DNA of 64,000 bases, taken from assembly GCA_027475525.1 (NCBI GenBank), contig JAMWFC010000046.1, positions 1,798,001-1,862,000 of the forward strand. Direction: 5' to 3'. This document shows positions 24,226 to 35,977 of the stretch, in pieces. How positions within the stretch are numbered: position 1 is the stretch's first letter; the number at the start of each line of letters is the position of its first letter. Source of the DNA: Macrolepiota albuminosa (lineage: Eukaryota > Basidiomycota > Agaricomycetes > Agaricales > Agaricaceae). The notes beneath the pieces were generated by a model. It made no database searches. It was not told the DNA's origin and saw only the letters and a list, made by a program, of their open reading frames with translations. The translations under genes and the position numbers were made by a program.

Positions 24226-26595
24226 TATCCTGGAAGCCCTCCTAAAGTGGGAGGATAAGCTGATGGGGTATAAGATCCATATCATTACGGATCACAAGGC
24301 ACTTGAGTTCTTTAAGACCCAAGTGCATCTATCACTGCAACAACGTTGCTGAATTGACTACATGTCATGATATCAGTTCAACATCACCTATGTAAAAGGT
24401 AAATTGAACAAGATGGTATAGTACTTGGTATGAGTATTACTGATAGTTCTGGGGCTTGCTAGTGTAGAAGATAACCTTCAATCCACACTGACTTGATGAT
24501 GAAATTGATATATTGTGATTGTTGATGCTTTCTATAATATTCCAGAAAGCAGAGGGTTTTCAACAAACTCCAGCCTAAGCAATTCACTCCCTGGGAATTA
24601 CCGAGCCTTTGCCTATCAATTGCCTGTCTATTCTCTACTAAAGTTGGGCTATTTATACTGTTTTTCTGGTGCACAGACCACTATCTATATCTGACTCTTT
24701 GTTGTCAACTTTCCAGCCTCCAGAACATATTTGATAGTCCAATTTCTCTTTTGGGAGGCATGTTTCGGTGCTACCAGTTCCACCATTCCTCCAGATGTCT
24801 CTGATTGCCACTTTTCCATTTGCTTCAGCTCCATTTAGCACAATCCCATTCATAGATCCTTTTTTCCCCTTTTAGTGCTTCCCTGCATTCCATGCTTCTT
24901 TTGACATCCCTCCATGCTTCTTTTCCTTTCCCCTTTCAGTCATGTCAAATCAGGTATTGTCAGATCTGATCTTGATCTAGATCCTCACAAATTGATTCCA
25001 TTTCGTCACTTCTGCCAGCTCCCATGCTTCCCCTCCCCATTACAGTGGTTGGACTATTGTTGAGCTGATAGTTTGAGCTGGTCCCTGCCCTTTGTTCTAT
25101 ACTGTCTGTGTATTTATTGGGGTGTTTTTGGAGATATAATTTGTTGAGACTGCTACCAGGAGGCTTACAGTTTTCAGCCTATAATTAAATGTTTATTTTG
25201 ACTTCTGGTGCATGTTGTGTCCCTGACTGCTGGTACAGCATCATATCAGTGGTGGACTGCCTGTCTTGATATTTTGAGAGTGATACTTGAGATGACATCC
25301 ATGACGTGCATAACTATGTTCAGGCAGACAAACACATCGACCTGGAGGGCGAGAACTTGCCCCTGCATAGGTTCCATGAAATTAGGGAACATACAGTTGA
25401 GCTACATGTCATGCAAGTGCAGGAATCACGTTGCAGCAAATGACTGCAAGAACAGCAAGAGGCTTGCGATATCAAGGTACAGGTGCTGATGGATCATGCA
25501 ACTCCCCAGCCAAGCAAAGAAATGAGGCAGAAGGTGCTCCCTAGTGGTGCGGAGATGACTCTCCAGCAGGCATTGGACTCACATGACCGTCACCCCACAC
25601 CCATTGACTTAGGAAATGTGCAATTTTGTGCACGTATCCAGCAAGGGTACAAGGATGACAATCCCTTTATAGAGATTATAAACAATATCCAAGCACATCT
25701 ACGCTTCAAGGTAGATGAGCAACTTGTCTATCTCACCAGACCCACTGGGTCCAAAGTCATCTGCATTCTCCAGGAGAGGTCATTAATCACGACTATCCTG
25801 GATCAGGCCCATAAAATAGTGGGCCACTTCAGAACTCAGAAAACATTGGACTATGTGTGACGCTGGTACTGGTGGCCACAAATGGCCAAGAAAATGAGTA
25901 AATTCTGCTTGAAATGCAAGCTATATCAGCAGTCAAAAGTATTGACATTGAGGCCACCAGGGAAGCTTCATTTGCTTTCTATACCAATCAAACCCTGGGA
26001 CTTGATCGGAATGGACTTTATAGGTCTGTTCCCAGAGTTGAAGGGTTGTAACTACCTATGGGTAGTAATCTGCAGAATGACTAGTATGGTCTATCTCATC
26101 CCATTGAAGACTACCATGACAGCTTCGAACTTGTCTTGGATCTATCTCAAGGAGATAGTTTGCCTCCATGGACTGCTGAGCTCAGTCGTAAATGATCAAG
26201 ATGCTAAGTTCACCTCCAAATGGTAGAAGAAGCTGCACAAGATGCTTGGAGCAAAGTTGCTCATGTCAACATCCTTTCATCCACAAACAGATGGCCAGAC
26301 GGAACAGGCAAATAGAAACATCATACAGATCTTGCAAACATTTGTTTGTCCTAATCAGAAGGACTAGGTGGATAGATGCCCACTCATCAAATTCGTGATA
26401 AACATGAGCATATCTGAAACCACTGGGTATTCACCCTTTGAACTCAATAATGGCTATATGCCATCCATGATTCGTGAACTTTGCACTGACAAAGCTATTC
26501 ATGTTGAAGTAAAGCAGTTTGTGTGCAACGCGCTATGAAACTTAGCAGATGCCCATGATGTGATTATAGAATCACATGTATGGCAGACAAAACAT
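24226..26595 (+). pseudogene. pol: A2 RNase H and integrase remnants
   Basis: 24226-24416 matches the A1 RNase H end (ILEALLKWEDKLMGYKIHIITDHKALEFF). The frame resumes after solo LTR E1 at 25249 with the RNase H tail and continues through the integrase zinc domain (AHKIVGHFRTQKTLDYV) and core (GMDFIGLFPELKG, HPQTDGQTEQANRN). TGA/TAG codons lie at 25441, 25858 and 26224, and at other sites where A1 is open. The region ends at ESHVWQTKH, where the 600-bp deletion begins. Confidence 0.8.
24417..25248 (-). mobile_element. Solo LTR E1 inside A2
   Basis: 832 bp, minus-oriented copy of the LTR at 32424-33388. It sits inside the RNase H frame of A2, flanked by ATGG (24413-24416) and GTGG (25249-25252), a 4-bp target duplication with one change. 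A TATA-like AAATAGCCC box lies on the minus strand near 24650. Confidence 0.8.
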
Positions 26596-26725
26596 GTCTT
26601 TAATGACCAGTGAAAGACCGGGTGGCAGGTATTTGTGGTTGTTTACACCACTGGCAGAGTTAGGAGAATTTTTTCTTCTTTTCTCCTCCTAAGTCCCAAT
26701 ACACGTCACTAGCATGTTGTTTGCA

Positions 26726-29563
26726 ATGGCCTATTGGGGGCCACAAAAAAGTAACCAGAGCCTGCAAGGCTCTAGTGGCGGAGAGAGACCCTCAAATATA
26801 TAAATGCAACAGTATTCATCAAATTACCAGGGGCAGCCGCCATATCCAGCGGCAGGCCAATACTATTCTGTGGGCATGGCCTATTCAGGCCACAAAGAAC
26901 TGCTCCCGTACCAGACTCCCCTCCACTCACAAGAGATGGAGGTCAATGATGAGGGGCACTATGAGTGCCCAGAGGACAGCACATGCTAAGAGCGCTACTA
27001 TCAGGTACCACTAGCGTGCTCACATGTGTCAATTCCAATGTATGCGGGTGTGGTGATGGGACTGCCATCCATACCATGGGCACATCGGCCCACAGTAGAA
27101 CTGTATATGGAATCTGCACCATAAGTGCAGGACTCAGCAGTGCCAGATGCTTAGCCGTTTGGAAGCAGCGGGACAGCCAGTCCCTGCAACTGCGTCCTTT
27201 CTGCAGGACAGTTTGGCCATTGTCGTTATGGAGGAGTTGCTTGACCAGATTGAGCTGATGAAGAGGCAGCGCATATCAGCATTGGAACAGATTGATTGCA
27301 CATCTAAGCACAAAGTTTTGTCCACTGAGGAACTGACCACTGAGTTCAAGAGAGCTAAATATTAGCCTGTCCAACTGGTCGAGCCTCCACAGGCTAGGAT
27401 GCCATTGGCAGCACAACTAGCATGCCTGGAGCAGCCTGTTCAGCCCATTGCTTTGTCTTTGCGGCTACCCACTGTGGCCCTTCAGGCCCAGTCAGAGTCA
27501 CTGACTGTCATCAGTAAGCCTCTGGCCAACTTATGGGGTCCAACACTGTTACCATGGCACCTCGGGTGCCAACTCTTAGTACGTCCTGCACTGAGCCAGG
27601 AGAGAAAACTCTGGCACAAAATGTGCCTGCCCCTTCAGTGGCTCAGCCACAAACTGTTTTGTTTGCCCCAGCAAAGTCAGGGCCATCTTGTCAGCATTGC
27701 GGCTGCAAGCCACCTCTTGATGCCTTCAAATTGGAGGTCATAGCCTTCTCTGCCAGCATCCCTGCACAAGCAGGAGAAGTCCAGAGGCTATTCATGCTGC
27801 CAGTGTTTGTACCGGCCCTGCCAGAACAATACTCTGTGGTCATCTTGACCCCAGACCCCTGCACACTGGAACAATATGATGGTCTGGTAGCGACCTTGAG
27901 AGAGAAACTCATGCCTGGAAAAGGCAAAGTGCCAGTTGCATCCTTGTCCAACAAGAGCAACTATAGAGAGTTGAGATTGAAGCAGAAGGAGGATGAAGAG
28001 GAGGGGGAATCAGCAGCAGTCCAATTCCAATGAGTATTGTGCAATAAGCGCATCGCAAAGAAGAAGGCAAACCACGCCAAGGAGTTGCAGGCCCTGAAAT
28101 ATAGGGCTGAGGATGAGTTCTCATGGAGAATTCCCGATGGCATGGGGGTGAAAGTATGGAGGCCACTCAATATTGAGTGAATAAATTTGTGCTTCAGAGG
28201 AGCACTCAGCCACTGCACTTACTATTTGTATGCCATGAATACAGTGCTGATGGGAGCTGACACCAATAGAGTGGTGTCATATGAGTAGGCCTCTGGCCAG
28301 CATGCCTACATCCCAGGTACAATTGTGTACAAGCATGCCCCATGCAGTCTTTCCCACACTCCGTTAGAGCTGGACCAGCTCTACAAGTATTACATGAATG
28401 TTCATGTCCTGCGTTGCAACAGAATTGTCATCTATATGTTGATCATGGAGCTTCAGATGTTTGCACAGCAAACAGTTGAGGCTCTGCATGACTGTATCAT
28501 GCAGCTCCTGATGAAGGAGCCTCAATACCAGGACCTTGTCAACTCAATGCAGGGCCCTGACAACCTTGCTCTTGTGGAGCGACAACACATTCTGGAGTGC
28601 TTTCTGCACACAAAAGAAGATGGTTCCACGGTGCTGTGTGTAATGCACACTCAAGATCCAGCCACACCATTTGACTTGGATCAGCTGACACAGTACACGC
28701 TGATCTTTGGTTGTCCCAGGCTGGAAAACACCTATCAGGGCATCACGGTGGACCATGCCTACCATATGCACTGGTGAACCCTCTTTGGGTTTGCATTATG
28801 TTGAGCTCTCTGCACTAATAGCACAGCCAAACCTGTGATTGTTTAGTGCATGACCCTTGTCATGGCCCAGCTGGGGCTGTACTGTGAGGTGATTGCCTCA
28901 TATGATGCCATGTTTTCTGAGCAACTGTTTGAGCTTTAATGTGGGCCAAAGCTCAAGATTCATCAAGTTCACGTGCTCAACAACCAGGCATGGAACTTCT
29001 CCAACAACAACATGTTATATGTCTTTCTACACAACTGGATTCTGCTAGACTGGGTGGACCATATCTACACTTATGATGTGGTCTTCCTGGAACAGCAGTT
29101 CCACTTCTCCACAATGTTTATGGACATCTTTAAGCAGATCAACAATGAGCGCATGAAGCGTCTCTCCATGTATGGCACCCCTTCCACAATCCCGCAATGG
29201 GATGGATGGCGGGAGATGACCAAAGACGACCATTATTGTCTTATGTTCAAGCACCACAAGGAGAGCAATCTCTCTGTCAAACCTGAGGCCAATGGCCTCT
29301 ACTACCTCATTGGAATGGACCCAAATTGGGTCAATCTCCTAAACCAAATGTCAGCCCATGGTACACTCACCACCATCCCTACTGCAATTAACGTTGCGCT
29401 TACTGAGCCTATGGTGGTAGATTCATGTGCAGTTGAGGAGTCAACTACTCCACTGGGGATGGAATTGGTGCCTCCTCCTCTCATGATTAATGTTGCACTG
29501 GAGGAGGAGTCAATGGTGACAGAGATGGGTGTGGTTGTGGAGGCCTCATTAGATAGGTCATAG
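26726..29563 (+). pseudogene. A2 ORF3, unknown third protein
   Basis: Starts MAYWGPQ like A1 ORF3 and ends at TAG 29561. It keeps a stretch lost from A1 (IAFSASIPAQAGEVQRLFML near 27740), so it shows the ancestral joint between the Pro-rich linker and the C-terminal domain. Many nonsense codons (for example near 26987, 27121, 27363, 28031, 28176, 28287, 28775 and 28937) break the frame, yet the C-terminal domain aligns almost throughout (LYKYYMNVHVLRCNRI, IPQWDGWREMTKDDHY). Loss of CpG is extreme. No known domain seen. Confidence 0.75.
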
Positions 29564-29605
29564 ACCCATATTTTTTTTAGATAATTCTGAGTAATTTCCT
29601 ACGTA

Positions 29606-29943
29606 TTTGTGCAAGGCCAAGGATACTCAATATTGCTGTGTGGCAGGGGCATTTTGAAGACCCATTGGCATTACAACCCATTTCTACAGTCCAAATGGAG
29701 TCAGCATAGTAGTATATTTGATGTCATCAGGATGCATACAAGTTTGGAAAAAGGCACCTGTCAAATCAATCTTCCTCCAAAATCATGTGCCTGATTTTGT
29801 AATAAAGTTTGCCAATAAGGTTTGAGACCTGCCTTCACCTGATCTGGAGCCCCTATTCCTCCAATCTTGAACTTAAATTATGAATCTGAGATGTAGTATT
29901 GTGAGCCCAAGATGTAGTAAGTAGTAAGCATGTCATGCTTACA
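29606..29943 (-). pseudogene. pol: D1 RT fragment and 5' LTR stump
   Basis: 29800-29606 on the minus strand encodes an RT palm fragment (CMHPDDIKYTTMLTPFGLYEW, VMPMGLQNAPAT) with shifts. 29801-29943 repeats the first 143 bp of the D1 LTR, directly abutting RT, so the 5' end of D1 was removed by a deletion from within the LTR into RT. Confidence 0.65.
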
Positions 29944-30089
29944 CCTGCACAACAAAGCCTCCCTAGTATTGCATGTGAGGGCAGTGGCTTCTTGGTGGCA
30001 GAATAAGCCAGATACACTGTCTAAAGTGTTTGCTGCCAAAGGCTGCAGTATGTAGACAAGAGTCAAACTAATGACCTTGCTGTTTCCAC

Positions 30090-31061
30090 TGATGATGCCC
30101 AAAAGTAGATCAGTAGCAGATACAGTTTACAGCTACTGACCTGTGTAACAATGTATTGAGCACACTAAGATTGAGGGAGTCCTAGGCAGTTCCCAGAGAA
30201 CAAGTCAGAAAAATGAGTTGAATGGCAAGATTTGATGAAAGTCAGTGATGGTAGTTGGCAAGGATGTGTGGTAAAGAAGGTGCACCAAAGATGAAGTGCA
30301 CCTAAAAGGGGTAGGGAGATGGATATGAGTAAGTGTGGCAAGTGGACATGGGAAGGAAACTAGAGGCTTAGCAATGACTAAGCTGCATGATGCCTGCCAT
30401 AGATGCAAGGTGCGTAGGTTCCATAAATATAACTGCAGCAAGCAGGCTAAAAATGTTCAGACAATTGGTGACTATGAATTTAGTCAGCTCAAAAGAAATC
30501 TGAACTGTAGGATGAACTGAGAGGTGTAAATGGGGTACTCTGTTCTGTTTCTAACTAGTGACAATGGTAAATATTTATAGTAAACTGAGTTTGCTGTCAC
30601 TAAGCAGCTAAGCATCGCCAAGGAGCAGCGACCTGGAAAGAGTGTAAGTAGTTGCCATGCATTAAACTAAATATTGAGAAGTTAACAAAAATACTGTCTG
30701 TCCAAGTAATGAGAAGGTGCTAAGTGGTGCCAGGTGCCAAGGTAAAATGCCAAGCTGTCAGTCATAGAATATTACTATCATTTCTACTTGTAAGCACTGC
30801 CACCAGCTAGCTATGCCACGTGATGCCTGAGTGATGCCATCTGTCAATGCTTGTCAATAACATGATGCCAACTATCACTTGTCATTTTGGCTGCCGTTGG
30901 CGCTATCATTGGTTGGGTACACTAGTTGCCTATGTATGTCTGTTAGAAATAGCTTAAAATGAATAAATTGTATGCACCAAGTTTGAAATGAGTGTGGCAA
31001 GATGTTCAGAGCTGATGCTGAGCCTGCCTTTGATGTGCCTAGCCTATATAGGGTCCTATCA
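30090..31061 (-). repeat. B1 3' LTR
   Basis: 972 bp, minus-oriented; on the plus strand it begins TGATGATGCCC and ends GGGTCCTATCA. It matches the B-family LTRs at 41804, 48673 and 52095 but has lost many CpG sites. CCAC at 30086-30089 may be its target-site copy. Confidence 0.8.
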
Positions 31062-31078
31062 TCTTCCCCCAACTGAAA
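31062..31078 (-). promoter_or_regulatory. B1 polypurine tract
   Basis: On the minus strand CAGTTGGGGGAAGA lies directly upstream of the LTR start TGATAGGACC, the place and composition of a plus-strand primer. Confidence 0.65.
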
Positions 31079-31649
31079 AATTGACTGTCCCCAGTCACCA
31101 AAAATAGCTGCTATTACCGTTTTTGTGACTGGTGGCCTGTGCATTTCTCAAATTCCACATATAGTCATAGCATATAAATTGGGACTTCACCTTATTTTCA
31201 GAAAAATCCCTGGCACTCTGAAAAAGAAATGTCCTTCTGAATTCCAACTCTGCCCCCTGTCCTGACCCATGAGGCCCAAGATGCGGCCACTGCATATATC
31301 GGCAAAGCCAACAATTTTATTAGGCACATTGAGAGTGTGGGCGCAGAGGCACCTCCAAACCTTATTGTTGCTGTGATGAAATTGTTGGAGCGTTGGTATG
31401 ATGTTTGTGTTCTTGGTGTAGACTGGAACAGGAAAATTGAAGTTTGGGAGTGGTGCCATGCCATGTGCAGTATGTGGATAACTGGTGAGCTGAATGGCTA
31501 GCTCCATTTTCTTGTTTTGTATGTTGCTAATCCCAGTTGCCGCATTGCTAGCTGACAGAGTTCTCAGGCACCCCCTCCAGTTCCTGCCATCAAAGATAAA
31601 CTGGAGGACATTTTGTCAGGAGCGTTGCCAATGATGGTAAGTGCCCCAG

Positions 31650-32157
31650 TGTCAGGGGACTCCTCATTTCTTCCTTTTCTCACTCCTTATCTCTTCACTC
31701 TCCCTTCATTCATTCTTTTATTTCTTCTGACATTATTTCATTTTACTGTTTCTATTCTTTCAACACTATCTGTTAGTACTATTCTCAGCCCTTGAGATGC
31801 TCTGGTTCTTTAGCTACCATTCAGACAAGTGTGGGCCCTTCAGCACCGCTTCCAGACTGCTTATATAAGCCAGAGTTTGCCTTTCTGACTTTTAAAGTCC
31901 GGAGTTTTCCTGCCTTGTTTACACAGTTGTTTAGTTAGTCAATTTTTGAGTTTTTAAGGTTTTGTTGTACTGTACAGTTGTTTTCCATGTGTCAGAAGCC
32001 CCAGAAGCATCCAACCTGGCATAGGAAATCCCTAGACTTGTTCTCTTTGGATCTCCCTCTGCTAGGTAAGTAGTTATTATGATATTGTCAGTACATACTC
32101 TAATACACTTTGGATCTCCCTCTGCCAGCTGTGTGACTGAGCCACAGCCTCTAGACA
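31650..32157 (+). mobile_element. Solo LTR F1
   Basis: 508 bp, TGTCAGGGGACTCC...CTCTAGACA, with a TATATAA box near 31862. It lies within an intron of the opposite-strand gene. An inverted copy is at 34816-35323. No target duplication found. Confidence 0.7.
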
Positions 32158-32423
32158 ACTAAGTGAGTATCTCTAACTGTCTTTTTGGCTTAGCTTTGGT
32201 CTGACCTGTCTCCTCATAGCAAGCAAGAAGTCCTAGCACTCCTCACTGCCCTTCAAGTAGATGCAGAGATGGCAGCAATTTGTAAGGAGGTGCTGGCAGA
32301 GGCTTTCTGCGATGCCAAGGAGAAGACCAGGGCCTGAGAGGAATGTGAGGTTGTTGGTGAGGAAGAGAACATTGGCAAAAGGAAGGCGCCCATTGTGAAA
32401 AGGCAGGAGTCAACAGTCACTAG

Positions 32424-33388
32424 TGATACAACACTGTACTAGCAGTCAGGGACACACCATGTACCAGAAGTCAAAATAAACATTTAATTATAGGCTGAAA
32501 ACTGTAAGCCTCCTGGTAGCAGTCTCAACAAATAACCATCTCTGAAAACATCCCAACAAATACACAGAAAAGTACAGAACAACAGGCAGGGACCAGTTCA
32601 AACTATCAGCTAAACAATAGTCTAACCACTGTCATAGAGAGGAAAAGCATGGAAGCTGGCAATAGACAGAATAGGATGAAATTGGGACATTATTATTGTC
32701 ATTGACAATTATAATTACTCAATTTCATCATCAAATCAGTCAATGTTTGCTTTGACATAACCAGAAGGGGAAAAGAAAAGAAGTAGGCGATGCAGGGAGG
32801 TGCTAAAAGAGGAAAAAAGGATCTATGAATGGGATCATGCTAAATGGAGCTCAAGCAAATGGGGAAGTGGCAATTAGAAACATCCAGAAGAATGGCGGAA
32901 CAAGGAGTTGAATGGTGGAACAGGTTGCACTAAAACAGGCCTCTGAAAAGGGAAATTGGACTATCAAATATGTTCTGGAAGTTGGAGAGTTTTTGACAAA
33001 GAGTCATATGTAGATAGTGGTCTGTGCACCAGAAAAACAGTATAAATAGCCCAAGTTTAGTAGAGAATAGACAGGCAATTGATAGGCAAAAGCTTGGTGA
33101 TTCCCAGAGAGTGAATTGCTTAGGCCAGAGTTTGTTGAGAAACTTCTATTTTCTGGAAGATTATTATTCTCATTCAACATTATAATACCTCAAAGTCTCC
33201 GCTTTCCACAAGATTATTGAAAGCAGTCAACATTATAAGTGCTCAAAACCTCTGCTTTTTGCAAAATTATTAAAAGCATTTAAAACAATAATTATCTCTT
33301 TGGTCATCAAAGTCAGTGTGGATTGAAGGTCATATTCTACACTAGCAAGCCCCAGAACTATCAGTACTACTTGCAACCAAGTACTACA
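32424..33388 (+). mobile_element. Solo LTR E2, CTAG target duplication
   Basis: 965 bp, TGATACAACAC...CAAGTACTACA, flanked by CTAG at 32420-32423 and 33389-33392. TATAAATAGCCC at 33041 marks the likely core promoter and fixes plus orientation. E1 (24417-25248) is a shorter inverted copy. Confidence 0.85.
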
Positions 33389-34815
33389 CTAGTTCAAGCA
33401 AGGGTTCCCATTGCCCCAAGTCTAGCACTGCCAGCAAGCAGAATGGACTCCTCTGTGAAGCCAGGCAAAGCTTTAAAGAAGAAGGTAAGTTTGACTCTTC
33501 TTACCATTGCCATACCTTGCTAACATCTTTTCCAGTCTTGAAAGGGGAAGGCCCCCAATATATGGTAAGTGGCTCTTAGCGACCATTCTCCTGTTACTGA
33601 TCAAGTTATAGCTGCCTAGCCAGTTGTCCTTTGATGACAAAGAGTTGAAGGGCTTGCTTTTGCTGCATCAGGAGGAGGTGATTTTGGATGAAGAGCAGGA
33701 GGCAGGGGTGGTGATGCCAGAGATGAAGGGGAAGAAGACTGTGGCCTTGGCAGAGTGCCAGGAGTTTAAAGATGCCCAGGATGTGATAAGAAACTTTATC
33801 TCTTGTTGTTCTCCTTCCTTGCTGCTGATTGCTTGCTAGTGTGACAAGTGCTGGGCAGATAATGATCCAGAGGAATGCTGGTTTTCTACTGGGTCCCAGC
33901 CTTGTTACCGGTGCAGGGCGCTAAAACATGCTTGTACAATTGATGGCACTAAAAGTCATGAGTGCAGTAGTGCTCCAGATGCCATTGTTGAACGCACCTT
34001 CTCACAGGCAGTTCTGGTCAAGAGGGTGCAAGAGTTTGTGGAGTGGGAGCGGAGCAGGGTTGTCTCTGGTGAAGTGGCTACCATCAGCAAGATCTCCTTG
34101 GCATTGCCAATGCATCAAGGAGATGGATTGGAAACTGTTAGTAAGCCTGGCACTGGCAAGCACCAAGAAAAACACAAGGCCTCCTCTTCCAGCAAGGGGA
34201 AGGTCAGAGCCAAGCACATCCATATCAAGTTGCCCTTCTCCTTTTCAACTGCTGAGGATGTTGAGATAAAGGAGCTGGAAGTAGCCCTTGCCACCAGCCA
34301 TTTTCCCTCCATTAGTGACAAGGCTGGTCCTAGCCAACTGTTGTCACCCATTGACTTGTCTGAGGGGGCCTCTGCTGGTCCTTCAAACACTGATGCTCAA
34401 GGTGAGTCAGCAGCAGATAATATCAAGATGGAAGAGCCTGCAGACATGAAGGAGTCAGTGGCAACGGAAGAGGCAGAGACTGGTTTACTCAGCAAGGAGG
34501 CAGAAGGTGGCAATGAGGATGCTGAGAGGGACTTAGATGAGATGTTGAGGGAGGTTACCAGCAACTCATAAGAGCTGCTGCCTTTGATTCCTCCTGATCC
34601 CTGGGCAGGTTGGGAGGGGGAGGACTTGGTTACTCAGCAGTGGGCAACTTCAAGTGGTCTCTCATCTTGGACTCCCCAACCTCAGCCCAGGGTCACTGGC
34701 AACTTTCATAAGTGGTTGGGGGAGGACCTGGTCTATCTGGTGGTGGTGCTATATCCTCCTCAAATTTTGGAGAGGATGGCAATTTGAGCAGCAGGGATGC
34801 AAGCTGTAAGGGCAA

Positions 34816-35323
34816 CATCTAGAGGCTGTGGCTCAGTCACACAGCTGGCAGAGGGAGATCCAAAGTGTATTAAAGTATGTACTGACAATATCATAATAAC
34901 TACTCACCTGGCAGAGAGAGATCCAAAGAGAACAAGTCTAGGGATTTCCTATGCCAGGTTGGACACTTCTGGGGCTTCTGAAGCATGGGAAACAACTGTA
35001 CAGTACAACAAAACCTTAAAAACTCAAAAATTGACTAACCAAATAACTGTGCAAACAAGGCAGGAAAACTCCGGACTTTAGAAGTCAGAAAGGCAAACTC
35101 CGGCTTATATAAGCAGTCTGGAAGCGGTGCTAAAGGGCCCACACTTGTCTGAATGGTAGCTAAAGAACCAAAGCACCTCAAGGGCTGAGAGTAGTACTAA
35201 CAGATAGTGTTGAAAGAATAGAAACAGTAAAATGAAATAATGTCAGAAGAAATAAGAAAATGAATGAAGGAGGAGTGAAGAGATAAGGAGTGAGAAAAGA
35301 AAGAAATGAGGAGTCCCCTGATA
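34816..35323 (-). mobile_element. Solo LTR F2
   Basis: Inverted copy of F1 (about 508 bp) inserted near the end of the opposite-strand gene, between ERMAI and QAQVMASHLYYFN. Ends are eroded (CATCTAGAGG...CCCCTGATA) and only CAA is shared by the flanks. Confidence 0.7.
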
Positions 35324-35539
35324 CAAGCGGCATTGAGTCAGAAAAGGAAAAGAGTGCAGGCCCAGGTTATGGCTTCCCACCTTTATTATTTTAACCTAAT
35401 AAGAAGCCTGAGCACTCTAGAAGAGTACCAGGCTAATTGCCAAGATGCCTTGGAGTGGCAGGCTCTGAATCAGGTACAGGCTGCCAATCTCTTGCCCCTT
35501 TGTGACAATTCCCTGTTGCCAACCAACAATGAAGAGTGA

Positions 35540-35977
35540 TAGACCTTAGAGTAGATAGGCCATTTTTTATATATAGTTTGGTATTGCCGCCCATATATAA
35601 ATGTTTTTGCTGCCCTACTTATTGAGTAATTTTGGAGAGATTAGCAACTTGGAAGAGTGAGAATTGAGTGAATATTTGAAAGGAAAAGAAATAGATACGG
35701 TAAGAATTTAAGTGAGATACGGTAAGAGCAGTGAGAGATGAGAGACTTAGCCAAAATTTTTTAAAGAAAAAGGAAAATGCTCAGTAGATCATCATAGCAA
35801 AAAACCCTTGACAAGAGTTGCACAAGGTGCTAAGCATTGGCAACATGCTAGCACTGCGTCTTGATTACATAAGAAAAGAATGTCTGTGAAGTATAATACT
35901 GTAAGTGGTCTGGCAAGGAAAGTAAAGTGAAAAATAAGTAAGTAAAAGGGTTGGCTTATCAAGTTTTTATAATGTTT
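35540..35977 (-). other. B1 untranslated region between pol and the convergent gene
   Basis: No coding sequence. The 35750-35950 part matches the B2 region at about 50085-50280 in inverse orientation, so it is part of the element. A TATATATA-rich spot lies near 35565. Confidence 0.6.

Larger units (their letters stand above)
24119..29605 (+). mobile_element. Degenerate family A copy (A2), 5'-deleted
   Basis: A relic of the 5' LTR is joined directly to RNase H, so Gag, protease and RT are lost. Integrase follows, then a deletion of about 600 bp removes the integrase C-terminus and chromodomain, and ORF3 is last. The 3' LTR is absent; similarity to A1 stops near 29605. Compared with A1 most CG dinucleotides have become TG or CA. 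It is inserted in D1. Confidence 0.85.
20620..29943 (-). mobile_element. Ty3/gypsy chromovirus D1, old, split and internally deleted
   Basis: Reading on the minus strand: a 143-bp fragment of the LTR start (29943-29801), an RT fragment (29800-29606), insertion A2, RNase H (24118-23867), solo LTR G, the rest of RNase H, integrase and chromodomain (23010-21523), then a complete 3' LTR (21425-20620). Gag, protease and most of RT are missing. Everything is frame-broken, so the element is dead and older than A2 and G. Confidence 0.75.
31241..35539 (+). pseudogene. B1 opposite-strand, intron-containing gene with Cys6 cluster
   Basis: A spliced gene runs against the pol direction. Coding blocks: 31241-31484 (LTHEAQDAATAYIGKANNF...), 31537-31636, 32220-32423 (SKQEVLALLTALQVDAEM), 33389-33484, 33536-33564, 33624-33782, 33840-34800, and 35324-35539 (C-terminus). 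GT-AG introns fit at 31485-31536, 33485-33535, 33565-33623 and 33783-33839; a further intron (donor 31637, acceptor 32219) hosts LTR F1. At 33840 a cluster CX2CX8CX8CX2CX6C (CDKC...CYRC...C) resembles a stretched Zn2Cys6 motif, followed by a helical part (AVLVKRVQEFVEWERSR) and acidic, Ser-rich sequence. B2 has a homologue on its own opposite strand. Function unknown; DNA binding is a guess from the cluster. TGA at 32335, TAA at 34569 and LTR insertions break it. Confidence 0.6.

Noticed and set aside
32158..32423. F1 as the 5' LTR of a new element reading rightwards
   Set aside because: The sequence after F1 continues the intron and exon of the opposite-strand gene of B1 and has no primer-binding site.
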